Source: Bacteroidetes bacterium B1(2017) (GTDB taxonomy: Bacteria; Bacteroidota; Bacteroidia; UKL13-3). Taken from it: DNA of 64,000 nucleotides. Every line of letters starts with the position of its first letter. The first letter of the stretch is position 1. A program made the translations under genes and the position numbers. The notes under the pieces are model-generated. The model did not search any database, was not told the DNA's origin, and saw only the letters and a program-made list of their open reading frames with translations. The DNA lies in contig NKJG01000002.1 of NCBI GenBank assembly GCA_002256395.1, positions 1-64,000 on the forward strand. Direction: 5' to 3'. Shown here piece by piece: positions 1-6,779 of the stretch.

Positions 1-986
1 TTAGAGCAACAACAAGAGATTTAACCACTAATCCAAATGTATGTGCTAATGTAAGTGATTCGGCTACGTATATTATTAAACCAAAACCAGATGCAACGTT
101 TACCATAGCCCCAGATAAAGGTTGTGTAGATGATAGATATGGAGTGGTATTAAATAGTATCTATACCGCCACACCAAGCACTGCTCCAGGTTCAACGTAC
201 AAATGGTTCTTGGATCAAACAGATTACAACACTACACCATTAAATGCTGCGCCATACGACCAAACTGTGCAAACACAAACGTTTACACAGCCAGGTAACC
301 ACACGGTACATTTATTTGTTGAAGCTTTTGGTTGTACCGATACAGCAACTGCACCTGTATATGCTTGGCCTACACCTGTGGCTAAGTTTATAAGCAATCC
401 TCAAAAAACTACGATTGCTAAACCCTTCTTCGATTTCTATAATCAAAGCACTATTGCAGATAACTCGCCTATCAATTATATCTGGACCTTCCCTCCATTG
501 GCCATTGGAGGAGCAGTTAGAAAAGATTATACCAGCGACCCAAAACAAGTAATGTTTATGGCAGATACTGGAATAGTGAAGGTTTGGTTAACTGCTATTA
601 GCGAACATGGATGTTATGATTCTACCTGGGTGCCTGTAGAAATAGAGCCAGATATTACAGTGTTTATTCCAAATGTGTTCCGCCCTAAGAATGCCGATGG
701 CAAAGGAGGTAGCGAGGTAGATTGTTCATTTGGATGTAACAAAACCTTTAAGGTATCGGCAACTGGTTTTGAAACCATTGAAATCTTTGTGTTTAATCGT
801 TGGGGTCAAATGGTTTATAAAGCCTATATGACAGATAAAACGTATGATCCTAATGAAGGTTGGGATGGTAAAGACTTTACAACTGGCAAAGAATGTCAGC
901 AAGACGCCTATATCTACCAGGTAAATGCTACCAGCTTTAGTGGCAAGAAATTTACCTATAGTGGGTCAATTACATTATTAAGATAA
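1..986 (+). CDS. C-terminal part of a T9SS type B (gliding-motility-associated C-terminal domain) surface protein, 5' end outside window
   Basis: The reading frame is open from the left edge (first full codon at base 3) to the TAA at 984-986, so only the last ~327 residues are seen and the true start lies upstream. The visible part has a PKD/Ig-like segment (YIWTFPP and a later EHGCYDSTW, typical of PKD-repeat proteins). It ends with the CHU_C / T9SS type B sorting domain: VFIPNVFRPKNADG, then VFNRWGQMVYK, GWDGKD and DAYIYQV. This domain sends proteins through the type IX secretion system to the cell surface or medium. A GTG at 144 is only an internal codon. A strong bidirectional terminator follows. 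The architecture resembles the giant PKD gene at the right end of the window, but nothing shows that they are paralogues. Confidence 0.9.
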   Translation, partial: RATTRDLTTNPNVCANVSDSATYIIKPKPDATFTIAPDKGCVDDRYGVVLNSIYTATPSTAPGSTYKWFLDQTDYNTTPLNAAPYDQTVQTQTFTQPGNHTVHLFVEAFGCTDTATAPVYAWPTPVAKFISNPQKTTIAKPFFDFYNQSTIADNSPINYIWTFPPLAIGGAVRKDYTSDPKQVMFMADTGIVKVWLTAISEHGCYDSTWVPVEIEPDITVFIPNVFRPKNADGKGGSEVDCSFGCNKTFKVSATGFETIEIFVFNRWGQMVYKAYMTDKTYDPNEGWDGKDFTTGKECQQDAYIYQVNATSFSGKKFTYSGSITLLR

Positions 987-994
987 AACCCTTA

Positions 995-1031
995 AAAAAC
1001 GAGTTATAATTCAAACGATAACTCGTTTTTT
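995..1031. terminator. Bidirectional intrinsic terminator between the PKD gene and the Crp/Fnr gene
   Basis: A 14-bp inverted repeat (AAAAAACGAGTTAT at 995-1008 and ATAACTCGTTTTTT at 1018-1031) has A/T tracts on both sides. It serves the two convergent genes and overlaps the last codons of the minus-strand regulator. Confidence 0.85.
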
Positions 1032-1621
1032 AATAAGGTAATATGACCTCTTGTTGTTTCTAAATATCCTAATTCTTTAAGTTTCTTAATAAGTCTGGTA
1101 GCAGATTCGCGTTGTATGTTTAGCTCACGTGCTATTTCTTCGTGATTAATTTGAAGCGAATTGTTTTCCTTAGCATTTGCACGAGCCAATAAGTATTTCC
1201 AAAGACGTTCATCTAGTTTTTCAAAAGCTAAATCGTCAATTGTTTTTAGCATTCGTTCGAACCTAGTTTTATAGGTACTGGCAATAAAATCTCGCCACTC
1301 TTTATACTGTTGCCATTCTTCCATTTTTTCAATAGGAATAACATGCAATTCGGTGGCTTCCTCTGCTAAAGCATGTATTTCGCTAACACTACCAGCTGTG
1401 CAGCAAGTAATAGACATGGCGCAGGTTTCGCCAGGCATAATATGGTACAGAAATACTTCATTCTCATCCGAATTTTGCCTTAAAACGCGCAAACACCCTG
1501 ATTTTACAATGGGAATAAATCGAATAATTTCACCTGGATTCATTACTAAACCTCCTTCAGGAAGTTTCATGATAGAAGAAGATTCAAGAAAGGAAGCTTC
1601 TAATTTAGGGTCGTTAAACAT
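1004..1621 (-). CDS. Crp/Fnr family transcriptional regulator with a cysteine-rich sensor domain
   Basis: A 205-residue protein of the usual Crp/Fnr size. Residues ~5-115 form a cyclic-nucleotide-binding-like beta-roll, with the MPGETC motif at 62-67. A long helix follows, then a C-terminal winged HTH whose recognition part is INHEEIARELNIQRESATRL (158-177). The sensor domain holds four cysteines (43, 67, 73, 74), three of them within eight residues. It lacks the N-terminal Cys cluster of iron-sulfur FNR, and I see no clear cAMP-binding signature. The gene is divergent from the sulfide:quinone oxidoreductase gene, with a ~200-bp shared promoter region containing a Crp-like dyad. It probably controls that operon. 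Sensing a sulfur species through the cysteines is my inference. Confidence 0.88.
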   Translation of the reverse strand: MFNDPKLEASFLESSSIMKLPEGGLVMNPGEIIRFIPIVKSGCLRVLRQNSDENEVFLYHIMPGETCAMSITCCTAGSVSEIHALAEEATELHVIPIEKMEEWQQYKEWRDFIASTYKTRFERMLKTIDDLAFEKLDERLWKYLLARANAKENNSLQINHEEIARELNIQRESATRLIKKLKELGYLETTRGHITLLKNELSFEL

Positions 1622-1701
1622 AACACGTTGGATTGTAGAAATCGTTTCATTTTAAAACGCTACACAAAGGTACACAAGCCGTCCTTATATCAAAGGTTTT
1701 G

Positions 1702-1717
1702 TGTGATTATTGTTACA
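1702..1717. promoter_or_regulatory. Crp/Fnr-type operator candidate in the divergent promoter
   Basis: TGTGA-N6-TTACA is a one-mismatch match to the Crp-family dyad TGTGA-N6-TCACA. It lies between the divergent regulator (start 1621) and the SQR-like gene (start 1825), the expected place for an autoregulated and operon-controlling site. A single instance was found by eye. Confidence 0.5.
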
Positions 1718-1824
1718 TATCTCTGTGCCCAATATCAGGTTAAAATCTGAAAATGCTCATTGTTTACGGCCCTTGCCAAGCGCAACTTTGTACTGGCAAT
1801 TTAGCCCAATTAAAACTTAGAAAA

Positions 1825-3057
1825 ATGAGACGTATAGTAATTTTAGGAGCAGGCACCGCGGGAACCATGATGGCAAACCATCTTAGCCATGAATTAAAAA
1901 AGGCCGATTGGGAAATAGATATAATTGACGAACGCGAAGAGCACTATTACCAACCTGGTTATTTATTTCTTCCTTTTGATATTTATGAGCCCGAAGATAT
2001 CGTAAAAACAATTGATGAGTTTATACCAAAAGGTGTTCGCTTATTAAAAGGCAAAATAGACAAGGTTGCCGCAGAAGAGAATATGGTTCATATGGCAAAC
2101 GGTGAGCGAATTCATTATGATATATTAATTATAGCCACAGGCGCTAAAACAGCACCAGAAGAAACAGAGGGTATGCTTGGTTCGGAATGGTATAAGAGCA
2201 TATTTGATTTTTACACCTTTGAAGGAGCCTTAAATCTACGTAATAAATTACGCGAATGGGAGGGCGGTAAATTAGTTGTTCATATTACTGAGATGCCTAT
2301 TAAGTGTCCTGTAGCACCATTAGAATTTGCCTTCCTAGCCGATTCATACTTCCACCACAAAGATATGCGTGAGAAAGTTGAGATTACCTTTGTAACCCCG
2401 CTCAGCGGTGCCTTTACCAAACCTAAAGCAACAGAGGCTTTGGATCACCTTTTAAAAGACAAAAACATTTTAATTGAAAGCGATTTTTGTATTGAACATA
2501 TAGATCAAGAAAATAAGAAAATAGTTGATTATGGTGGCCGCGAAATTCCTTATGATTTATTAGTAACCATACCAACCAATAAGGGTGATGAAGTAATTGA
2601 ACGCTCTGGATTAGGCGACGATTTAAACTTTATTCCAACCAATAAAGGTTCCTTACAAAGCTTAGCTCACAAAAACATTTTTGTCATTGGCGACGCGTCT
2701 AATATTCCTGCCTCTAAAGCTGGTTCTGTAGCCCATTTTGAGGCAGAAATATTAACCGAAAACATAAAGCGCTTTATTGCCAATGAGCCTTTAAAAGAAG
2801 AGTTTGATGGGCATGCCAATTGCTTTATTGAAACTGGTCATGGCAAGGCTTTATTAATAGATTTTAATTACTCGCATGAACCAGTAGAAGGTACCTTCCC
2901 ATTCCCAGGAGTAGGCCCATTACGCTTACTAAAGGAGAGTAGAATGAACCATATGGGTAAGCTGGCTTTTAGGTGGATTTATTGGAACATGCTATTGAAA
3001 GGAACTCATATTCCGTTTGTATCTGCCACCATGCAAGAAGCAGGAAAAGATTTTTAA
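1825..3057 (+). CDS. sqr: Sulfide:quinone oxidoreductase-like FAD-dependent oxidoreductase
   Basis: A 410-residue flavoprotein. The N-terminal Rossmann FAD site is RRIVILGAGTAGTMM (residues 2-16), the second dinucleotide motif is LIIATGAKT (101-109), and the flavin-contacting IFVIGDASN is at 285-293. Cys161 (in EMPIKCPVAPLEF) and Cys333 (in FDGHANCFIETG) are placed like the pair that carries the sulfide-derived persulfide in SQRs. Expected activity is oxidation of sulfide at the membrane with electrons passed to quinone. I chose ATG 1825 over an upstream in-frame ATG at 1753 because the FAD motif should start within a few residues of the N-terminus. It leads an apparent operon with TusE/DsrC- and DsrE-like genes. 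The exact SQR subtype is uncertain. Confidence 0.85.
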   Translation: MRRIVILGAGTAGTMMANHLSHELKKADWEIDIIDEREEHYYQPGYLFLPFDIYEPEDIVKTIDEFIPKGVRLLKGKIDKVAAEENMVHMANGERIHYDILIIATGAKTAPEETEGMLGSEWYKSIFDFYTFEGALNLRNKLREWEGGKLVVHITEMPIKCPVAPLEFAFLADSYFHHKDMREKVEITFVTPLSGAFTKPKATEALDHLLKDKNILIESDFCIEHIDQENKKIVDYGGREIPYDLLVTIPTNKGDEVIERSGLGDDLNFIPTNKGSLQSLAHKNIFVIGDASNIPASKAGSVAHFEAEILTENIKRFIANEPLKEEFDGHANCFIETGHGKALLIDFNYSHEPVEGTFPFPGVGPLRLLKESRMNHMGKLAFRWIYWNMLLKGTHIPFVSATMQEAGKDF

Positions 3058-3077
3058 CATTTATAAAAAACAAGAGT

Positions 3078-3386
3078 ATGGAAAAGATGATTGCAGGCAA
3101 AACAGTTGCCGTAAACGAAGAAGGTTACTTAACAGATTTTAACCAATGGGACAAAACTATTGGAGAAGAAATTGCCAAAGAATATAACATTGAGTTAAAA
3201 CCTAGACATTGGGAAGTGATTAGCTATTTGCAACAAGAACATAAAAACCAAACTGCCTTAAGTATTCGCAAAATTGGTAAAAGCAATGTAGTTGATATCA
3301 AAGAATTTTATGAATTATTCCCTCAAGGTCCGCTAAAAATTTCCACTAAAATAGCTGGTATACCTAAGCCAGCAAGTTGCTTGTAG
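3078..3386 (+). CDS. TusE/DsrC/DsvC family sulfur relay protein, single-cysteine form
   Basis: A 102-residue protein of typical DsrC/TusE length. Its C-terminal arm reads STKIAGIPKPASCL, matching the family's mobile arm with the invariant penultimate cysteine (Cys101). The second cysteine of true dissimilatory DsrC, eleven residues earlier, is a threonine here. It is therefore a TusE-like sulfur carrier and not the two-cysteine DsrC trisulfide substrate. The start is ATG 3078, 20 bp after the SQR-like stop. An upstream in-frame ATG at 2973 would run inside the SQR gene and is rejected. Its likely job is to accept persulfide sulfur, in partnership with the DsrE-family protein downstream. Confidence 0.88.
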   Translation: MEKMIAGKTVAVNEEGYLTDFNQWDKTIGEEIAKEYNIELKPRHWEVISYLQQEHKNQTALSIRKIGKSNVVDIKEFYELFPQGPLKISTKIAGIPKPASCL

Positions 3387-3430
3387 GATTTTTTTTAGAG
3401 TATTATTTAACATTTAAGGAGACACAAAAC

Positions 3431-3916
3431 ATGATGACAGAATATAATGGCGAGATTAAGAAAATGATGATTATCTTAAGTAAAGCCACCCTAGAAAATG
3501 TATATGCCGCTTTTGTTTTAGCCAATGGAGCTAGAATGGAAGGCATAGAAGCAGAAATATTTTTTACCTTCTTTGGATTGGAAGCAATTCATAACAAAAA
3601 GCTAGAGCATTTGCATGTAGCAACTGTAGGTAATCCTGCTATGCATATGCCTACCATGCTAGGTGGTTTGCCAGGTATGGAAGCATTGGCCACCTCTATG
3701 ATGAAAAAAGAAATGGAGAAAATAGATATGCCTGATATTAGAGAGTTCTTAGACATCTTAGTAGCGTCTGGTGTGAAACTTTGGGCTTGCCGCTTAGCAA
3801 TGGACATGTTTCATTACAAGAAAGAAGATATGTACGAAGGAGTTGATGCCGTAATTACCGTTGGCGATTTCTACAAACAAGGTTCGGTTTTGGGAACTCA
3901 TATGTTGTTTGTTTAG
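3431..3916 (+). CDS. DsrE/DsrF/DrsH-like family protein (DsrE2 type)
   Basis: A 161-residue protein with the DsrE-fold signature KMMIILSKATLENVYAAF (11-28), MEGIEAEIFFTFFGLEA (36-52), the VGNPAMHMPTMLGGLPGME loop (66-84), and the conserved cysteine in KLWACRLAMDMF (Cys120). DsrE-family proteins carry persulfide sulfur and pass it to TusE/DsrC- or TusA-type partners. ATG 3431 is chosen because an AAGGAG Shine-Dalgarno lies 9 bp upstream; a TTG at 3377 would overlap the preceding stop. It is the last gene of the operon, closed by a strong terminator at 3951-3985. Confidence 0.88.
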   Translation: MMTEYNGEIKKMMIILSKATLENVYAAFVLANGARMEGIEAEIFFTFFGLEAIHNKKLEHLHVATVGNPAMHMPTMLGGLPGMEALATSMMKKEMEKIDMPDIREFLDILVASGVKLWACRLAMDMFHYKKEDMYEGVDAVITVGDFYKQGSVLGTHMLFV

Positions 3917-3950
3917 TTTCAATTTTGATTTCATTTCTAGATTAAAAAAA

Positions 3951-3985
3951 AGCTGCCTCAATGTTAATTGAGGCAGCTTTTTTTT
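3951..3985. terminator. Intrinsic terminator of the sulfur operon
   Basis: AGCTGCCTCAAT and ATTGAGGCAGCT form a perfect 12-bp stem with a 4-base loop, followed by eight T. The A-run before the stem makes it usable from both directions. Confidence 0.9.
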
Positions 3986-3992
3986 ACCATCA

Positions 3993-4060
3993 TTCCCATC
4001 TCCCTTCCCCACTTCCCATTGCCCATCGCCCATCTCCACGCTTCACGCTTCACGCTTTCA
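3993..4060. repeat. Degenerate heptanucleotide tandem repeat grading from GCCCATC to TTCACGC
   Basis: Read in steps of seven from 3993, the units are TTCCCAT, CTCCCTT, CCCCACT, TCCCATT, GCCCATC, GCCCATC, TCCACGC, TTCACGC, TTCACGC and a partial unit. The 7-nt phase holds although the unit sequence drifts. It lies between the sulfur operon terminator and the 20-bp palindrome that follows pyrB. No gene is present here. Confidence 0.8.
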
Positions 4061-4087
4061 TTTTTTTTACCTCATGTTCTTTTATGA

Positions 4088-4107
4088 GGACAGGTCGCGA
4101 CCTGTCC
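4088..4107. repeat. 20-bp perfect palindrome, copy 1 (GGACAGGTCGCGACCTGTCC)
   Basis: A perfect dyad with GGTCGCGACC at its core. The identical 20-mer occurs at 47012-47031, 48947-48966 and 49064-49083. This copy directly abuts the pyrB stop codon (4108-4110 on the minus strand), so it would form a hairpin immediately after the pyrB coding region. It looks like a REP-type intergenic element. No RAYT transposase is in the window. Confidence 0.9.
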
Positions 4108-5034
4108 CTACGCTTGCTGTCCGGCCAACAAAAACATAACCGCCATTCGTGTGGCTACGCCGTTTTCTACTTGATCCAATATGATTGAATGTTTGCTGTC
4201 GGCCACATCGCTGGTAATTTCTACACCTCGATTGATTGGGCCTGGATGCATGATGACAATTTCTTTGCTAAGAGAATTTAAGCGTTCTTTATCTAAGCCA
4301 TACAACATACTATACTCGCGTAAAGAAGGAAAGTATTTAATGTCTTGACGTTCTAATTGTATGCGCAGCATATTGGCTACATCGCACCATTCAAGGGCTT
4401 TCATTAGGTTGTGTTCAACCTTTACCCCTAAAGAGGTAATGTGCTTTGGAATAAGTGTAGTAGGGCCACAAACCATAACCTCTGCACCCAATTTTTGCAG
4501 ACAAATAATATTTGATAGGGCAACTCTTGAGTGAGTAATATCTCCCACAATAACAACCTTTTTACCTTTTACGGCACCAAGTTTTTCACGAATAGAATAG
4601 GCATCTAATAATGCTTGGGTAGGGTGTTCGTGTGTTCCATCGCCCGCATTAATAATTTGTGCATTTACATGTTTAGCCAAAAACTGGCAAGCGCCAGGGG
4701 CAGGGTGGCGCATAACCACCATATCCACTTTCATGGCTAAAATATTGTTAACGGTATCAATTAAGGTTTCGCCTTTTGAGACAGAAGAGCTAGAGGCTGC
4801 AAAGTTAACCGTATCGGCACTTAAGCGCTTTTGAGCTAGTTCAAATGAAATACGTGTGCGGGTTGAGTTTTCGAAGAATACATTGGCAATAGTAACATCT
4901 CTAAGGCTTGGAACTTTTTTAATTGGACGATTAATAATGGATTTAAAATTATCTGCTGTTTCAAAAACCAATTGAATATCATCGGCAGTGATATCTTTAA
5001 TTCCAAGTAAGTGCCTTTGAGAGAATTTTTTCAT
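4108..5034 (-). CDS. pyrB: Aspartate carbamoyltransferase catalytic subunit
   Basis: A 308-residue enzyme that joins carbamoyl phosphate and aspartate in the first committed step of pyrimidine synthesis. The carbamoyl-phosphate site is FFENSTRTRISFE (53-65), followed by SKGETLIDT (86-94) and RHPAPGA (109-115). The GTHEHPTQALLDAY signature is at 133-146 and MHPGPINRGVEI is near the C-terminus. Length matches the family. It lies 50 bp downstream of pyrR in the same direction, so the two probably form an operon. No regulatory subunit gene (pyrI) is nearby. Its stop codon touches a 20-bp palindrome. Confidence 0.96.
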   Translation of the reverse strand: MKKFSQRHLLGIKDITADDIQLVFETADNFKSIINRPIKKVPSLRDVTIANVFFENSTRTRISFELAQKRLSADTVNFAASSSSVSKGETLIDTVNNILAMKVDMVVMRHPAPGACQFLAKHVNAQIINAGDGTHEHPTQALLDAYSIREKLGAVKGKKVVIVGDITHSRVALSNIICLQKLGAEVMVCGPTTLIPKHITSLGVKVEHNLMKALEWCDVANMLRIQLERQDIKYFPSLREYSMLYGLDKERLNSLSKEIVIMHPGPINRGVEITSDVADSKHSIILDQVENGVATRMAVMFLLAGQQA

Positions 5035-5084
5035 GTGTTACCTGCGCTTTTTTGGGGTTTGTTTTTTGTGTTCATGGCTAAAAT

Positions 5085-5627
5085 CTATTCACTTGTTACA
5101 ATATGAACAGCATCTTTTTTGCCGTTTTCTTTCCAGTCAACTTTTACTTTATCGTTTGCACGAGTATCTACTTTTATGCCTACATAATTGGGTTGTATAG
5201 GCAAATCTCTGCTGTATTTTCTATCAACCAATACCAATAACTCAACCTTGGCTGGGCGGCCAAAATCTGTGAGTGCATCTAAAGCAGAGCGTATGCTTCT
5301 ACCTGTATATAATACATCGTCTATCAACACAATTTTTTTGTCTTGAATGGTAAAGTCTATTTTTAATTCGCTGGGTACAATTTGGTCGTGACCTCTTCTA
5401 AAATCATCTCTGTAGAAAGAGATGTCTAGTTCACCGTAATCAAAAGGTTGTTTGCCCAGAATGGTGCAGAGTTTTTCTTTAATTCTTCGGCTAAGGTAAA
5501 TGCCTCTAGGTTGCATACCAATTAGCGCAATATCTTTAAAATCACCTAATCGCTCTATCAATTCGTAGCATAATCTATCGAGGGTAATGTCGAGTTGTTT
5601 TTTTTCAAGTAATATTCTTGAGTTCAT
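5085..5627 (-). CDS. pyrR: PyrR, bifunctional pyrimidine operon regulator / uracil phosphoribosyltransferase
   Basis: A 180-residue protein with the type I PRTase PRPP-binding motif VLIDDVLYTGRSIRSALDAL (100-119). The family-typical IALIGMQPRGIYLSRRI (33-49) and LPIQPNYVGIKVDT near the C-terminus are also present. In Bacillus this protein binds pyr mRNA and has UPRTase activity. I did not find a recognisable PyrR anti-antiterminator in the ~85 bp before its start, so only its catalytic or regulatory potential is supported. It is first gene of a pyrR-pyrB pair. Confidence 0.93.
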   Translation of the reverse strand: MNSRILLEKKQLDITLDRLCYELIERLGDFKDIALIGMQPRGIYLSRRIKEKLCTILGKQPFDYGELDISFYRDDFRRGHDQIVPSELKIDFTIQDKKIVLIDDVLYTGRSIRSALDALTDFGRPAKVELLVLVDRKYSRDLPIQPNYVGIKVDTRANDKVKVDWKENGKKDAVHIVTSE

Positions 5628-5712
5628 GCGTGCTTTGCGTAGGCCAATTTTTGATTAGGCGTCTTCAAATATGAGAAAAAAGATTGAAAATAGGAAATGC
5701 CTGTATAAATAG

Positions 5713-6117
5713 CTAGCTCGCCAAATCTAAAATGGCGTCAAATTCTTCGGCACTTAGGGCCTGAACCGAAAGGCGACCTTGACGAACCAATCCAATGTTT
5801 TGAAGTCTTGGATCAGCCTTTATTTGCTCTAGCGTTACGGCTTTCTTTAACTTTTTAAACGGCTTTAAATCAACAACTACCCAATTGGCATTATCGGTGG
5901 TTGGATCTTGATAGGCCTCTTTAACAACCTTTGCTATACCAACTACTTCAAGTCCTTCATTGCTATGGTACCAAAACACCAAATCGCCTTTTTTCATGCC
6001 ACGTAAATTGTTACGTGCTTGGTAATTTCTAACGCCATCCCACATAGTTTGTTTATCTTTAACAAACTGCTCCCAACTATATTTAAAAGGCTCTGATTTA
6101 ACTAACCAATGATTCAT
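5713..6117 (-). CDS. EVE domain-containing protein (thymocyte nuclear protein 1-like)
   Basis: A 134-residue single-domain protein. It has the PUA-like EVE fold signature NHWLVKSEPFKYSWEQF (2-18), then MWDGVRNYQARNNLRGMKKG (25-44), DLVFWYHSN, GIAKVVKEAYQDPT and the closing VRQGRLSVQALSAEEFDAIL. EVE domains are thought to bind modified bases in DNA or RNA. It lies 12 bp from the Uma2-family gene upstream on the same strand, so co-transcription is likely, but a shared function is not indicated. Confidence 0.9.
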   Translation of the reverse strand: MNHWLVKSEPFKYSWEQFVKDKQTMWDGVRNYQARNNLRGMKKGDLVFWYHSNEGLEVVGIAKVVKEAYQDPTTDNANWVVVDLKPFKKLKKAVTLEQIKADPRLQNIGLVRQGRLSVQALSAEEFDAILDLAS

Positions 6118-6128
6118 TGTGTATTTAT

Positions 6129-6716
6129 TTACGCATTTAAAGTTTCAAAAACCTCACTTAAATCAAGTGAAAACCCAGGCAAAATAGGTGTTTGTATGAT
6201 ATCTCCACTCGTAAATAATCTGGAAGGTTGATATTTTCCATCAACCAAACAATTTACCTGCAAAGTTTGTTCATCAGGATGAATAATCCAATATTCTAAA
6301 ACGCCGCTTTCTTCATACACCTCGTATTTGTTTTGAAGTTCTTTTCTGTTATTACCAGGAGAAAGGATTTCAATAATAATATCTGGCGCTCCAATACATC
6401 CTGCGTCATCTAATTTTAATGGGTCGCAAATAACACAAATATCGGGCTGAACAACGGTATAAATATCTTCGTTTTTTTTGGAATGAATGGGTAAACGAAC
6501 ATCAAAAGGCGCATCATACACTTCACATTTTTTACCTAATAAATAATTGTATATTTTATAGCCTACAATTCCAGAAATTTTTTGATGGATACGCTTAGGT
6601 GCATTCATTTTAAATACCCTACCTTTTATCAATTCAACCATTTCTGGAATGGTCCAATTCAGGTAATCGGCATAAGTATATCCATAAAATGTCATGTCGG
6701 GTTCGCGCACTTCCAT
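6129..6716 (-). CDS. Uma2 family (DUF820) restriction-endonuclease-fold protein
   Basis: A 195-residue protein with the Uma2/DUF820 core. PDICVICDPLKLDDAGC is followed by GAPDIIIEILSPGNNRK, which carries the PD-(D/E)XK-like D...E residues, and then KYEVYEESGVLEYWIIHPDE. The cellular role of this widespread family is unknown; a nuclease activity is predicted from fold only. It is most abundant in Cyanobacteria and appears sporadically in Bacteroidota. The start at 6716 gives a short leader before TYADYLNW. Confidence 0.88.
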   Translation of the reverse strand: MEVREPDMTFYGYTYADYLNWTIPEMVELIKGRVFKMNAPKRIHQKISGIVGYKIYNYLLGKKCEVYDAPFDVRLPIHSKKNEDIYTVVQPDICVICDPLKLDDAGCIGAPDIIIEILSPGNNRKELQNKYEVYEESGVLEYWIIHPDEQTLQVNCLVDGKYQPSRLFTSGDIIQTPILPGFSLDLSEVFETLNA

Positions 6717-6779
6717 AATCCAAAAATAAGGGATTTGATTTTGGTAAACAAAAAGTTTTCTGGCAATAAAGAATTAAAA

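Noticed and set aside
3961-4188. Small plus-strand frame across the heptamer repeat and palindrome
   Set aside because: It reads through the terminator T-run, the repeat and the antisense of pyrB. Its composition is not protein-like.
5628-5712. PyrR-binding attenuator before pyrR
   Set aside because: The short upstream gap lacks a terminator hairpin or recognisable PyrR loop, so no attenuator can be supported.
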